Shown here: one piece after another, positions 24,254-33,784 of the stretch | How positions within the stretch are numbered: the stretch's first letter is position 1 | How the letters are laid out: every line of letters starts with the position of its first letter | Source of the DNA: an uncultured Flavobacteriales bacterium | GTDB taxonomy: Bacteria; Bacteroidota; Bacteroidia; Flavobacteriales_D; Sanyastnellaceae | DNA length: 40,241 nucleotides | Assembly (NCBI GenBank): GCA_937881575.1 | Contig: CALGEI010000195.1 | Location: forward strand, 1-40,241 | Direction of reading: 5' to 3' | Notes under the pieces: model-generated | Databases searched by the model: none | The model's input: only the letters and a program-made list of their open reading frames with translations | Told to the model about the DNA's origin: nothing | Made by a program: the position numbers and the translations under genes

Positions 24254-25207
24254 TCAGCCATTGACAACACCCATCGACGAGAACTTCCTAATTCGTTGAT
24301 CGACCCGCTTGTTGGCGTCCATGGGAATCAGCTTCGCTAGGTGGGTTTTTATCTCTTTTTTTACGAGAGAATACATGGCCTCACGGTCAGCATGAACGCC
24401 TCCAAGAGGCTCTGGAATAATCCCGTCGATCAGTTCCAATTTCAACATGTCCTCACCAGTTAACTTCAATGCCTCAGCTGCTTCCATTTTGTGTTCCCAG
24501 TTGCGCCATAAGATGGAAGAACACGATTCAGGACTAATCACTGAATACCATGTGTTTTCCAACATGAGCACACGGTCACCGATGCCAATGCCCAATGCGC
24601 CGCCGGAAGCCCCTTCTCCAATGACAATGCAAATAATGGGAACTTTCAACTGACACATCTCAATGAGGTTGCGCGCGATGGCCTCACCCTGTCCTCGTTC
24701 TTCCGCCTCCAATCCGGGATAGGCTCCAGGGGTATCAATCAGCGTGACAACCGGACGATTGAATTTTTCAGCCAATTTCATCAGCCGCAAGGCCTTCCGA
24801 TAGCCTTCTGGATTCGCCATACCAAAATTTCGGTATTGACGCATCTTCGTGTTGATTCCTTTTTGTTGTCCGATGAACATAACGCACTGGTCATCAATGA
24901 AGCCGAAACCTCCAACCATCGCCTTGTCATCTTTGACCGTTCGGTCTCCATGCAATTCCGTAAATCGACCTCCAGTAATGGCGTCGATGTAATTCAACGT
25001 ATACGGACGATCCGGGTGCCGACTGACTTGCACGCGCTGCCAAGGCGTTAAATCCGAGTAGACTTTTTCGGTGACTTCTCGAATTTTGGACTCTAAGTCC
25101 TGCACCAAGGCCTCCATGTCTACGTCACTCGTTTCTTGCAACTCTTTCGCTTGGGCAAGCTGGTCGCGCAACAAGCGAATAGGCTCTTCAAAATCCAGAT
25201 AATTCAT
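24254..25207 (-). CDS. accA: Acetyl-CoA carboxylase carboxyltransferase subunit alpha
   Basis: Predicted 317 aa starting [10 protein letters not shown], the usual AccA start; a longer frame adds 15 residues. It transfers CO2 from carboxybiotin to acetyl-CoA with AccD, making malonyl-CoA for fatty acid synthesis. Landmarks: ERV-type helix region ([21 protein letters not shown]), [59 protein letters not shown], and [16 protein letters not shown] forming the oxyanion region. It lies 54 bases after rdgB and may be the last gene of the men transcript. Confidence 0.97.
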   Translation of the reverse strand: MNYLDFEEPIRLLRDQLAQAKELQETSDVDMEALVQDLESKIREVTEKVYSDLTPWQRVQVSRHPDRPYTLNYIDAITGGRFTELHGDRTVKDDKAMVGGFGFIDDQCVMFIGQQKGINTKMRQYRNFGMANPEGYRKALRLMKLAEKFNRPVVTLIDTPGAYPGLEAEERGQGEAIARNLIEMCQLKVPIICIVIGEGASGGALGIGIGDRVLMLENTWYSVISPESCSSILWRNWEHKMEAAEALKLTGEDMLKLELIDGIIPEPLGGVHADREAMYSLVKKEIKTHLAKLIPMDANKRVDQRIRKFSSMGVVNG

Positions 25208-25261
25208 CTGACTGCAGTTTACTAGACAAAGATGCAACTTCTTGACGTTCACGCGCCATTT

Positions 25262-25870
25262 TCATTGAAACCTTGCCAACAATGCATTCACCATTTTACG
25301 GACAGCTCGTCCCCGGTGACTCACGGTGTTTTTTTCAACTTGACTCATTTGAGCAAAGGTCCTGAACTCCCGTTCGGGATGAAAAATCGGGTCATACCCG
25401 AAGCCAGCGGTCCCTTCCAATTCTAGCGCTATGCGACCTTCACAAATTCCTTCTAGAAGCAATTCCTCTTCGCCTTGAATCAAACAGATAGAAGTCCGAA
25501 ATCGTGCTCCACGATCTGTTTCAGGAACTCCCTCCAATGCCTGAATTAGCTTGGACATGTTGGCCTGAGAATCCGCTTTTTCACCTGCATAACGAGCCGT
25601 TCTGACGCCTGGGAGCCCGCCTAGCGCCTCCACTTCGAGCCCGGTATCGTCAGCGAAGCAATCCATTCCATACTGGGTTTTGACAAAACGCGCCTTGATG
25701 CGCGCATTCCCCTCCAGCGTATCAGAGTCTTCTACGATTTCTTCATCGCACCCAATGTCACTCAATGTCAGGATGCGGTACCGACCTTCCAGCATGCGCT
25801 CGACTTCTGCTGCTTTGTTCGCGTTGTGTGTCGCAAACACCAAAGTGGGCAGTTCTTCTTTTGATTTCAT
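25262..25870 (-). CDS. rdgB: RdgB/HAM1 non-canonical purine NTP pyrophosphatase
   Basis: Predicted 202 aa from the ATG at 25868-25870, which overlaps the menE stop (ATGA); a second ATG 15 bases upstream is less likely. It hydrolyses ITP, dITP and XTP to monophosphates so that deaminated purines are kept out of nucleic acids. LVFATHNANKAAEVE is the N-terminal signature, FADDTGLEVEALGGLPGVRTARYAGE holds the catalytic Asp and substrate loop, and GTAGFGYDPIFHPE and SHRGRAVRKM complete the pocket. It is the sixth link in a chain of ATGA-coupled genes and has no direct role in menaquinone synthesis. Confidence 0.96.
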   Translation of the reverse strand: MKSKEELPTLVFATHNANKAAEVERMLEGRYRILTLSDIGCDEEIVEDSDTLEGNARIKARFVKTQYGMDCFADDTGLEVEALGGLPGVRTARYAGEKADSQANMSKLIQALEGVPETDRGARFRTSICLIQGEEELLLEGICEGRIALELEGTAGFGYDPIFHPEREFRTFAQMSQVEKNTVSHRGRAVRKMVNALLARFQ

Positions 25871-26916
25871 CGGGGACTTTTCCATTTGCCTGATTCGGTT
25901 TGATCAAGGGGTTTCCATTCTATGGCTCTCGGTGCATGATGACGTGGCAACGATTCCAAAATCAACTGCTGAAACTGGGTGCGGAGATCCTGCGCATTGG
26001 CGGGTTCTTCGTGGGCATGTATTCTCAACACAACCTCTTCGCCCAATGCATCATGCGGCCGCCCAAACACCACAAAAGGCTCTGAAATGATTCGGGATAG
26101 AACGGTTGAAACCACATGAGGATGGACTTTCACTCCTCCAGAATTGATCACATCGTCCAATCGCCCCATCCAGCGAAAGGTCTGTTCATCCAAAATTTCC
26201 ACCTCATCGTTGGACTGCAAAACGGACTGTCCCGGAAGAATAACTTGAAGCGCACCGTCAGGGTTGGCTCCAACCACAATTCCAGGTAGACAGCGGAAAG
26301 CCTCTTCCCGAACAGGGGACCATTGACGGACAGCAAAATGGCTGATGGTCTCTGTCATCCCAAAGGATTCGAACACTTCCAATCCAACAGGCAAATCATC
26401 CATCCAATTCGCCAACAAAGGCGCTCCTCCAAGCAACAACGTTTTCCAAGTCGCCATGTTTTCAACTTGCTTCTGATCGAGACACATCGCGCGCGCTTGA
26501 GCCGGAGTCAGAGCCACAAAGTCGAAGTGCGTCGTTGGAAATTGAGGCGCCATTTTGGGTTCCAACACATCCAAATTTAAACCACCAAGAACGGCTCGAA
26601 CCAACATCATCATGCCTCCCACAAATTCTGCTGGCATGGCCAGCGCAGCATGCGCTCCAGGCTCCAGTTGGAAGTGCGCCAATGTCCTCAAGGCACTGGC
26701 TTCAATGGCCGTTTTGGAATGCTGAATTTCTCGGGGGGCTCCTGTTGAACCCGATGTTCTCATCTCCATGCATGCTTCCGAATTCCACCAAGACGCCAAG
26801 GTTTCGATTGCTTTGTTTTCCCAAGGATGCCGTGCCAGTTTTCTGGCCTCATCCAACGAACTCGGCTCCAATGGAACCGAGCCGGCGGCGAGGTGCAAGA
26901 TGCCAACGTCTTTCAT
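25867..26916 (-). CDS. menE: O-succinylbenzoate-CoA ligase-like AMP-binding enzyme
   Basis: Predicted 349 aa, short for the acyl-CoA ligase superfamily but normal for Bacteroidota MenE. Start at the ATG 26914-26916, which overlaps the menC stop (ATGA); a farther start would overlap menC by 31 bases. It activates o-succinylbenzoate with ATP and CoA. Motifs: RTSGSTGAPREIQHSK (P-loop), SFGMTETISHFA (adenine-contact loop), GRLDDVINSGGVKV (hinge and Asp for ribose), and GKWKS with the C-terminal catalytic Lys. Position between menC and rdgB inside the men cluster supports the name. Confidence 0.93.
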   Translation of the reverse strand: MKDVGILHLAAGSVPLEPSSLDEARKLARHPWENKAIETLASWWNSEACMEMRTSGSTGAPREIQHSKTAIEASALRTLAHFQLEPGAHAALAMPAEFVGGMMMLVRAVLGGLNLDVLEPKMAPQFPTTHFDFVALTPAQARAMCLDQKQVENMATWKTLLLGGAPLLANWMDDLPVGLEVFESFGMTETISHFAVRQWSPVREEAFRCLPGIVVGANPDGALQVILPGQSVLQSNDEVEILDEQTFRWMGRLDDVINSGGVKVHPHVVSTVLSRIISEPFVVFGRPHDALGEEVVLRIHAHEEPANAQDLRTQFQQLILESLPRHHAPRAIEWKPLDQTESGKWKSPR

Positions 26917-28007
26917 TGTTCGAATGAATTGGGCCACACCCATGGGGTGCTCGGCTTGATCGAAAGATATTCTCCTTCAATCACAAGTGGTGAATCCACA
27001 TTGTTCGTAAACAACCCACCCGTGCCCAACCCTTGAGGCAAAGGACTCGTTGCATGTTCCAATTGGCCTGCCGTCCATTGTGCGATGGCATTGAGTCCCA
27101 CATTGGACTCCAAGGCCGATGTGGCCCACCAATTCACACCCAACGATTCGGCCAAAGTCAGCCATTCACCGGCAGCGGCTAACCCTCCGATTAAACTGGG
27201 TTTCAGGACGAGGAATTGAGGCTGCAGTGCCTCCAAAAGACGATGCCGCTCTTCTCCAAAAACTCCGATGAGTGATTCGTCCAATGCGATCGGCAGCGGA
27301 CTCTCAGCACACAGCTTCGCCAGCCCTTTGCGGTCGGAAGCCAACAAGGGCTGTTCAATGCTATGGACTCCAAGATGCGCTAGTTTTTCGAGCTTCTGCA
27401 ACGGCTTCCAGTCGTCATCTGACTTTGAAAAAGCTCCATTCGCATCGACCCTCAGCGTGAACCCTTCAGATTGCGGAGCCAAACTTCTAACCGCCTCCAG
27501 CCACACCAATTCTTCCGCAAAAGGCAGCACACCAATTTTCATTTTCAACGTTTTGAATCCATGCTGGATCAACTGCGCAGCCTGCTGCATCATGTGTTCT
27601 GGAGAATTCATCCAGATCAAGCCATTGATTTTAATGGATTCTTGGCCGCGCGCAAAATCATTGTCCAAAAGCAACTGGGCTCCCCCCCCTTCTAAATCCA
27701 TCAAGGCCATTTCAACCGCAAACCGGACCGCGGGACATTGCGCTGAAACAGACACTGGATCCAATGTTCCCGATTTTACGACCTCCTGCAAGGCTCTCAA
27801 AGCAATCTCCTCGGATTCCGGACTTAGTCCTGGAATCAGGCTGCATTCGCCACAGCCGCGGCGACCGTCAGGGTGCTGAGCTACCAAGAAAAAAGTCGGC
27901 TTCGTTGTGAGCACATCGCGGGACGTTCTAGCAGGCTGAACGAATTCTAGCGGATGCCGAATAACCCGAAGTTCTAGCCCCTCCATCCGCGGTTCCTTCG
28001 GTTTCAT
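26913..28007 (-). CDS. menC: o-Succinylbenzoate synthase
   Basis: Predicted 364 aa from the ATG at 28005-28007 overlapping the menA stop; the longer frame upstream runs antisense-frame through menA and is not real. It dehydrates SHCHC to o-succinylbenzoate. Enolase-superfamily residues are in order: KMK at 155-157 (acid/base Lys pair), LRVDANGAF with metal Asp188, SIEQPL with Glu218, ALDES with Asp243, and VLKPSLIGG with Lys269. Such enzymes are cytoplasmic and need Mg2+. Confidence 0.94.
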   Translation of the reverse strand: MKPKEPRMEGLELRVIRHPLEFVQPARTSRDVLTTKPTFFLVAQHPDGRRGCGECSLIPGLSPESEEIALRALQEVVKSGTLDPVSVSAQCPAVRFAVEMALMDLEGGGAQLLLDNDFARGQESIKINGLIWMNSPEHMMQQAAQLIQHGFKTLKMKIGVLPFAEELVWLEAVRSLAPQSEGFTLRVDANGAFSKSDDDWKPLQKLEKLAHLGVHSIEQPLLASDRKGLAKLCAESPLPIALDESLIGVFGEERHRLLEALQPQFLVLKPSLIGGLAAAGEWLTLAESLGVNWWATSALESNVGLNAIAQWTAGQLEHATSPLPQGLGTGGLFTNNVDSPLVIEGEYLSIKPSTPWVWPNSFEQ

Positions 28008-28939
28008 ACCGGTAAGGATTGGGTTTGGGATAACAACAGAAATAAAGCCACGAGGGCCGTGCTCAATGCCACCCGTTTTAATTCCGGGTCCAACGCTTGC
28101 GGATCGGTGGTTTGGAACACGCGGATAAGATGCGCTACATGCAATAGCGACAGCGCAAAAATCCAATGGGAACCGCGCCATTGCCCCGGCTCAATAACCA
28201 AGCAAAAACACCACCAAGAAGTCCACGCCAAAATGAAACAAACCGCCTGGTACCGTCGTGCTTTCTTCCAACCGATCCTGACGACGAGCGTGCGTTTTCC
28301 AGCAGTTTCATCGGATTTGAAGTCCCGCATGTTGTTCAAATTCAAAACCGCGACACTGAGCGCACCGGTCAATGTGCCCGGCAACAGCCAAGCCCAAGTC
28401 CAAGTGTGAGACAACAAAAAGGCCGTCCCCGCCACGCCAATCCAACCGAAAAAAAGAAAAACTGCCAGATCTCCCAATCCCACATATCCGTAGGGATTCT
28501 TTCCAGCCGTGTAGCGGTAAGCCGCGACCATTCCTGCAATTCCCAGCAGGATCAAAACGACCGCTGGCAATAACAGTTCGGTACCCTGCAATGCCATCAT
28601 GACCGTTCCGACTCCTGAGACGAGCACCACCACACCCAAACCCTTCACAGCCTGCTTCATAGCTTGTGGCGAAATCCGTCCTGATGCGACAGCACGATCC
28701 AAGCGTTCTGGACCGTCTGCTCCGTTTTCAGAATCTCCCAAATCGTTGGCCCAATTGGACAGGATTTGAAGTCCGAACACGGTGCATAAAACCCCCACAA
28801 ATACAGGCCAAAACCGGTCCGAAATTGCGGGGTCAATTTGAGCATCAGTGAAGGCTACCGCGCCGCCAACCATGACGCAAGCAGCGGCCAAAGGCAGTGT
28901 CCTCAATCGCGAGGCATCCAACCAATCGCGTCCGTTCAT
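28004..28939 (-). CDS. menA: 1,4-Dihydroxy-2-naphthoate prenyltransferase
   Basis: Predicted 311 aa integral membrane protein of the UbiA superfamily. It attaches the polyprenyl tail to DHNA, releasing CO2 and diphosphate. The first Asp-rich motif is [12 protein letters not shown] (N-D-x-x-D) and the second [10 protein letters not shown]; between and after them are about eight to nine hydrophobic stretches (for example [44 protein letters not shown]). The ATG overlaps the menB stop. Located among men genes, so MenA rather than UbiA. Confidence 0.95.
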   Translation of the reverse strand: MNGRDWLDASRLRTLPLAAACVMVGGAVAFTDAQIDPAISDRFWPVFVGVLCTVFGLQILSNWANDLGDSENGADGPERLDRAVASGRISPQAMKQAVKGLGVVVLVSGVGTVMMALQGTELLLPAVVLILLGIAGMVAAYRYTAGKNPYGYVGLGDLAVFLFFGWIGVAGTAFLLSHTWTWAWLLPGTLTGALSVAVLNLNNMRDFKSDETAGKRTLVVRIGWKKARRYQAVCFILAWTSWWCFCLVIEPGQWRGSHWIFALSLLHVAHLIRVFQTTDPQALDPELKRVALSTALVALFLLLSQTQSLPV

Positions 28940-29760
28940 CCGGGGAATTTCGGGAATTGCTGGAAATCAGGATCCCGCTTTTCCAAGAATGCATTCTTGC
29001 CTTCCTGGGCCTCTTCCATCAAATAGTACATCAAGGTCGCATCGCCTGCAAATTCCATCAATCCTCGTTGACCGTCCAATTCAGCATTCAACCCACGCTT
29101 GATCATACGCAGCGCCATGGGCGATCGCTTCAGGATAGTGGCGCACCAGGCCATGGTTGTGTTTTCCAGCTCTTCGAGCGGCACCACCTTGTTCACCATG
29201 CCCATGGTTTCCGCCTCATGAGCAGTGTATTGCTCGCACAAGAACCAAATTTCGCGCGCTTTCTTCTGGCCCACGTGGCGCGCCAAATAGCTCGAACCAA
29301 ATCCGGCATCAAAGCTCCCCACTTTAGGGCCTGTTTGACCAAAACGCGCATTCTCCGACGCGATGGTCAAGTCACATACGACGTGCAACACGTGTCCACC
29401 TCCGATGGCGTATCCATTCACCATGGCGATCACCGGTTTGGGCATCGACCGAATCTCCTTGTGCAAATCCAGCACATTCAATCGCGGCACACCATCCTTT
29501 CCAATATAGCCACCGCTTCCCTTAACATTTTGATCTCCTCCACTGCAAAAAGCCTTGTCCCCTGCTCCTGTGAAGACGACAACACCAATGTCACTGCGTT
29601 CACGGCAGATGTTCATGGCATCCAACATTTCGATGTTGGTTTCAGGACGGAAAGCATTGTAAACTTCCGGTCGATTGATCGTGATTTTGGCGACGCGGTC
29701 ACACCATTCAAATCGAATGTCTTCGTACGTCTTGATCGTGGTCCAAGTTCTTTGACTCAT
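28936..29760 (-). CDS. menB: 1,4-Dihydroxy-2-naphthoyl-CoA synthase
   Basis: Predicted 274 aa from the ATG at 29758-29760 ([15 protein letters not shown]), which overlaps the menD stop; 44 extra in-frame residues upstream lie inside menD and do not match the family. A crotonase-fold enzyme that cyclises o-succinylbenzoyl-CoA. The oxyanion loop [11 protein letters not shown], the substrate loop [37 protein letters not shown] and the long helix [22 protein letters not shown] are classic MenB. Confidence 0.97.
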   Translation of the reverse strand: MSQRTWTTIKTYEDIRFEWCDRVAKITINRPEVYNAFRPETNIEMLDAMNICRERSDIGVVVFTGAGDKAFCSGGDQNVKGSGGYIGKDGVPRLNVLDLHKEIRSMPKPVIAMVNGYAIGGGHVLHVVCDLTIASENARFGQTGPKVGSFDAGFGSSYLARHVGQKKAREIWFLCEQYTAHEAETMGMVNKVVPLEELENTTMAWCATILKRSPMALRMIKRGLNAELDGQRGLMEFAGDATLMYYLMEEAQEGKNAFLEKRDPDFQQFPKFPG

Positions 29761-31457
29761 TTCGGTTGGGATGTATTTCTTCGTCCTGGCATCGCATCTC
29801 CAATGGCTTCCTGCAATTCTTGGAAGCAGAGGGATGAAGTTGATCCGGATGTCTGAATTTCTAACAAGGCTGGGGCATCGTTGTTGCTCCAAGCTTCAAA
29901 TATTTTTGTGAATTCTGCCTTTTCACTTACGCGGAAGTAATCCAGTCCGACCGTGGCTGCAGATGCGGCGGCATCTTCTAGGAAGGGCACTTCAAAATGG
30001 GTTTCCAGCAAACCGATTTCCCGTGGCCCCTTCAACCAGTGGAAAATGTTGCCCCCCCCATTGTTGATGACGACCACCTTCAAGTTCTGCGGCATGGGCT
30101 TGACCATCAAACCGTTCAAATCATACAGCCATGCGGAATCACCCGTCACGTGTACCACGCGTTCATCCGGGTGCATCAGGGCATCACCAACAGCGGTTGA
30201 CAACCCCCCATCGATGCCTGCTACACCCCGATTGGCATGCAAGCGAACAGCATTCCAAGGAAACCACTGAGCATACCGAGCCGAGGTGGAATTCGCAAAG
30301 TGAATCGCACTTAGGGGAGCCTGTTGATACAATTTATTCGACAGCATGAAGAATGCCATCCAGTCACTCCAAGGCATTTCTTTGGTCACCAAAACTTGAC
30401 GCTCAGCCATGTGAATTTGGTCCATCAAAACACTCCAAGAAGCCGCGTAAGCATTGTATTCAGGCAAAGATTCCAACAACAACTGCAGCCCCTGAGGCGC
30501 GGGCACGTTCCAGTGCTGCACACCTCTTCCGAAAACATTCCATGCTGCTCCATCCGACCCAATATGCCAATGGTCTACTTCGAGTGCAGACAATTGAGAC
30601 CGAAGCAACTTGCTCATGGGAGGCAACCCGATGGTGATGATGCATTGAGGTTTCAGTGCATCGGGAAACGAGCCTAAAACTCCTGCTAAGAATCGTTCTG
30701 AAGAACCTTCGAGATCCTCTCCTCGCAAGTGGCTAAACACATCCACAAATGCTGCCACTTTATTGGACAATAGGGGAGACAATTGGGACCATGTGGCATG
30801 ATATGGCAGGGCACCAGCCAGCAGTAAAACCCGCGGGTCATGGGTGCACAAGTGGTCCAAAAGGTCTTCTGGAATGGACCATTCCTCCGAGGATTCGCGC
30901 TGAAGCGAAGGAGTCCCACCCCATGATTCCCAATCCTTTGCATCATACAAGGGCTCTTCAAAAGGAATGTTGAGATGGACGGGGCCGAACAAAGCCGACT
31001 CCCATGCATTGACAGCATGAGCCCGCAAGGAAGCAGCGTCCATGGACACTTCATCGAGTTCCATGTCAAACAGGGTGTGGACCGAAAAGAGTTGTTGCTG
31101 ATAAACGACCTGTCCGAGGCCTTCATTTCTTCGGGAGGCCGGTCGATCCGCTGTGATGCTGATCAAGGGGGTTCTTTGAAAATGAGCCTCTGCAATTGCA
31201 GGTCCATGATTGACCGCTGCTGTTCCCGAAGTGGAAATGACCGCTGCCGGCACGCGGCTCTTCAATCCCATGCCCATGGCCATATGCGCCGCAGAGCGCT
31301 CGTCCAAAGCGATGAAGACCCGCAAGAGCGGATGAGCTTCCGCAGACAGAACCAACGGGGCATGACGGGAGCCAGGAGAAACGACCACGTCGCGCAATCC
31401 ACAAGAGACCAATGCGTCTAGAACATGAAACGCTCCGGGATGACTCGACGATTTCAT
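29757..31457 (-). CDS. menD: SEPHCHC synthase
   Basis: Predicted 566 aa, standard for MenD, a thiamine-diphosphate enzyme that joins 2-oxoglutarate and isochorismate. N-terminal [15 protein letters not shown] and [12 protein letters not shown] (catalytic Glu region), [14 protein letters not shown], and the C-terminal ThDP motif [12 protein letters not shown] ending in [13 protein letters not shown] are present. The start ATG at 31455-31457 lies 28 bases after the menF stop, the only loose junction between menF and rdgB. The C-terminal coding end overlaps menB by 4 bases. Confidence 0.97.
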   Translation of the reverse strand: MKSSSHPGAFHVLDALVSCGLRDVVVSPGSRHAPLVLSAEAHPLLRVFIALDERSAAHMAMGMGLKSRVPAAVISTSGTAAVNHGPAIAEAHFQRTPLISITADRPASRRNEGLGQVVYQQQLFSVHTLFDMELDEVSMDAASLRAHAVNAWESALFGPVHLNIPFEEPLYDAKDWESWGGTPSLQRESSEEWSIPEDLLDHLCTHDPRVLLLAGALPYHATWSQLSPLLSNKVAAFVDVFSHLRGEDLEGSSERFLAGVLGSFPDALKPQCIITIGLPPMSKLLRSQLSALEVDHWHIGSDGAAWNVFGRGVQHWNVPAPQGLQLLLESLPEYNAYAASWSVLMDQIHMAERQVLVTKEMPWSDWMAFFMLSNKLYQQAPLSAIHFANSTSARYAQWFPWNAVRLHANRGVAGIDGGLSTAVGDALMHPDERVVHVTGDSAWLYDLNGLMVKPMPQNLKVVVINNGGGNIFHWLKGPREIGLLETHFEVPFLEDAAASAATVGLDYFRVSEKAEFTKIFEAWSNNDAPALLEIQTSGSTSSLCFQELQEAIGDAMPGRRNTSQPK

Positions 31458-31485
31458 GGTGTAAAGTTACGGCCTGAAGACCTGC

Positions 31486-32457
31486 TCACCCGCGAGAAAC
31501 TTGACGAATGGATTGAAGTTTCATCACCGTTTCTTGCCATTCCGCTTGGGCATCAGACCCTGATACAATCCCTCCTCCGGCGAAGATTCTCGCCCCTTCA
31601 GCAAACCACTGCATGCAACGCAAGTTGACATAGAAGGTTGATTGCTCTCCGGTGGCCCAGCCAAAATAGCCGGCATAGTATGCTCTGGACTGCTTCTCGT
31701 GGGCAGCGATGAACTCGAGGGCATGAGCTCTTGGCTCACCTCCCACAGCCGGTGTTGGATGCAATGCCGATAACAAGTCCGGTGTTTCTGCGCTGGAAGC
31801 GAACTGGATGCGCGATTGCAAATGGACGAAAGCCCCGTAATTCCGATCAGCAGCAGGCTCAATCACCACATTTTCCGCATGAAATTCATCCAGTTGTTCC
31901 GCAATGAACTTCGTGACCAGCGACTGCTCTCTAATTTCTTTGGACGTCCAATTCTCTCGGTCCGCATGGCGGGTGCCAGCTAAGGAAACCGTTTCAAATT
32001 GATCTCCTCGCTGGTGGAGTAAAAGCTCAGGGGTTGCTCCCAGCCAAACTCCCGCTTGCGGAATGCTCAAAAGATAAACGAGCGCATTGGGATGCTCCGT
32101 GCATTTCCGAGCGAAGACGCTTTCAGGGTGGCTGGTTTCATCCCACCAATCCGATCGACTCAAAACCACTTTTTCCAATGACGTGTTTTCAATGGAATCC
32201 AACGCAGAGCGAATGGATGCGAGATAATCTGACTTCGAAACCACCGTGCGATCCATGACCCTTGGCAATGGAATGGTTCCAGGCATCGGCGCTGGACTCC
32301 GTTCAATGCGTCCCTTCACCGTACAATGCGGGTGCTCCTTGGATTCCTCAAAAGGAGCCAAATAAAACGTGGTGGGCCCCGAAGAATCAGGGACCAGCGT
32401 CCAAATCTCATCGGAATCAGCTCCCGGATTTCTCCACCAAAGATCGAATTCAGGCAT
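31486..32457 (-). CDS. menF: Isochorismate synthase
   Basis: Predicted 323 aa; shorter at the N terminus than E. coli MenF (about 430 aa) but with an intact chorismate-binding core. It isomerises chorismate to isochorismate, the committed step. Seen: LEKVVLSRSDWWD, VWLGATPELLL, VSLAGTRHADRENWTSKEIREQSLV (catalytic Lys/Glu region), HPTPAVGGEPR, EKQSRAYYAGYFGW, and ARIFAGGGIVSGSDAQAEWQET, all typical of the family. Starts 4 bases after the thioesterase stop. Confidence 0.95.
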   Translation of the reverse strand: MPEFDLWWRNPGADSDEIWTLVPDSSGPTTFYLAPFEESKEHPHCTVKGRIERSPAPMPGTIPLPRVMDRTVVSKSDYLASIRSALDSIENTSLEKVVLSRSDWWDETSHPESVFARKCTEHPNALVYLLSIPQAGVWLGATPELLLHQRGDQFETVSLAGTRHADRENWTSKEIREQSLVTKFIAEQLDEFHAENVVIEPAADRNYGAFVHLQSRIQFASSAETPDLLSALHPTPAVGGEPRAHALEFIAAHEKQSRAYYAGYFGWATGEQSTFYVNLRCMQWFAEGARIFAGGGIVSGSDAQAEWQETVMKLQSIRQVSRG

Positions 32458-32461
32458 GAGG

Positions 32462-32851
32462 TTAGGTTGCAGAACTCGATACGATCATCACCGTCAATCG
32501 GCTCGTACAGACCAGACGACCTTGGTCGTCCTTGATGGAAATATTCCAAACATGCAGTTTTCCTCCTCGATGCTGCAACAGCGCTTCTCCATGCACCCAG
32601 CCTGACCGCACTCCGCGCACGTGATTCGCATTGACCTCGATTCCAACGGCCTGCTTCCCTTCAGGTGCCACCAAAAAATGAGACCCGACTGAACCCAACG
32701 TTTCAGCAAGCACCACACTCGCTCCTCCATGAAGCAGACCGTAGGGCTGATGCGTCCGACCATCCACAGGCATACGGCCTGTCACGCGACTGGCTTCCAC
32801 CTCCAATACCTCTATCCCCAAAACATCTCCGATGTTCGGTTTCGAACTCAT
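32462..32851 (-). CDS. menI: Hotdog-fold thioesterase, probable DHNA-CoA thioesterase
   Basis: Predicted 129 aa from the ATG at 32849-32851 (MSSKPNIGDVLGI); another ATG at 32864-32866 would add 5 residues. PaaI/YbdB-like hotdog protein: THQPYGLLHGGASVVLAETLGS contains the HGG turn (His41) and the catalytic Glu50. First gene of the men cluster, 4 bases before menF; in this position the natural role is release of DHNA from DHNA-CoA before prenylation. The name rests on context plus fold, since related hotdog proteins also serve other acyl-CoAs. Confidence 0.8.
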   Translation of the reverse strand: MSSKPNIGDVLGIEVLEVEASRVTGRMPVDGRTHQPYGLLHGGASVVLAETLGSVGSHFLVAPEGKQAVGIEVNANHVRGVRSGWVHGEALLQHRGGKLHVWNISIKDDQGRLVCTSRLTVMIVSSSAT

Positions 32852-32896
32852 TTCGTCCAGTGCCATTCCCAAAGTTTTTCGTCCGAAATTTACCAC

Positions 32897-33616
32897 ATGC
32901 AGGAGCAGCCTCCACTTCAACCTCGAATCCTTCTTGCAGAAGACGATCTCGCCTTGCGGCGTATGCTCAAATTGAACTTTGAAAAAGAGGGCTGGTTTGT
33001 TTTAGAAGCCGCCAATGGAGAAGAATCGCTCCGATTGGCTCGTCAAAATCGGGTTGACGCTGCTGTCCTTGACGTGATGATGCCCAAATTAGACGGACTT
33101 TCTGTTTGCAAGTCGCTGCGTTTAGAGGGGTTGGAAATCCCCATTTTATTCCTAACCGCTAAAAACCAAATTGAAGACCGGGTGGAGGGCTTGAGGATTG
33201 GCGCAGATGACTACCTCGGCAAACCCTTCCACCTGGAAGAACTGCTGCTGCGCGTTCGCAATTTGATCCGATTGGGACAAGGAAAGGACCGAAGACTCGC
33301 GTCCGCTCGATTTGAGTTTAGCTCAGACTGTTGGATTGATTTTTCAACTTACACCATCCGAACTCGAGTGGGAGAAGAACGAAACATCTCCAAACGGGAG
33401 GCGATGCTTCTTCGCTTATTGACTTCAAAAGCTGGAGAGGTGGTAAGTCGAGAGGAAATTTTGGAAGTGGTCTGGGGTTACAGTGCATTTCCAAGCACGC
33501 GCACGATTGACAATTACATCTTGGCTTTCCGAAAGTATTTCGAGCCCGACCCCAAGGTTCCTCAGCATTTCTTGTCCACTCGCGGAATCGGCTACCGATT
33601 CCAAACGGAAAAATAA
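32897..33616 (+). CDS. OmpR/PhoB-type response regulator (orphan)
   Basis: Predicted 239 aa from the ATG at 32897 (MQEQPPLQPRILLAEDD); the longer frame reads through the divergent thioesterase gene. Receiver domain residues 10-125: acidic pair EDD at 15-17, phospho-acceptor Asp59 (AVLDVMMP), Thr in FLTAKN, and Lys in LGKPF near 109. Residues 140-237 form a winged helix (ISKREAMLLRLL, VVSREEILEVVWG, RTIDNYILAFRKYFEPD, GIGYRF). No histidine kinase gene is adjacent. Starts head-to-head with the men cluster, 45 bases apart, so they may share control. Target genes unknown. Confidence 0.93.
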   Translation: MQEQPPLQPRILLAEDDLALRRMLKLNFEKEGWFVLEAANGEESLRLARQNRVDAAVLDVMMPKLDGLSVCKSLRLEGLEIPILFLTAKNQIEDRVEGLRIGADDYLGKPFHLEELLLRVRNLIRLGQGKDRRLASARFEFSSDCWIDFSTYTIRTRVGEERNISKREAMLLRLLTSKAGEVVSREEILEVVWGYSAFPSTRTIDNYILAFRKYFEPDPKVPQHFLSTRGIGYRFQTEK

Positions 33617-33711
33617 TTTCCGTCGCAAGGCAACCCCTCCTTTTTTCGTTCGTCTATGAGTCAAACACGGTCTGAGAATACTGTGTTGGTTTCAATTTCT
33701 TGCAGGTTATT

Positions 33712-33747
33712 GAAGAGGGACCCAAAGGGGTTCCTCTTCTTATTTTA
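33712..33747 (+). terminator. Hairpin terminator downstream of the response regulator
   Basis: Arms 33712-33718 and 33733-33739 pair, extended inward by ACCC/GGGT, and are followed by TTATTTT. It lies 95 bases after the stop. A weaker hairpin (33664-33670 with 33681-33687) precedes it. No gene is visible in 33617-33784. Confidence 0.6.
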
Positions 33748-33784
33748 AGCCCTTTTTTTTTGCAAGATTGACAGGCACAAGCCG

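Noticed and set aside
28008-28181. 58-residue N-terminal extension of menC
   Set aside because: Lies inside menA in another frame; the start overlapping the menA stop fits the family and the pattern of the operon.
28897-29856. Long plus-strand open frame of 319 codons
   Set aside because: Fully antisense to menB, which has unmistakable crotonase motifs.
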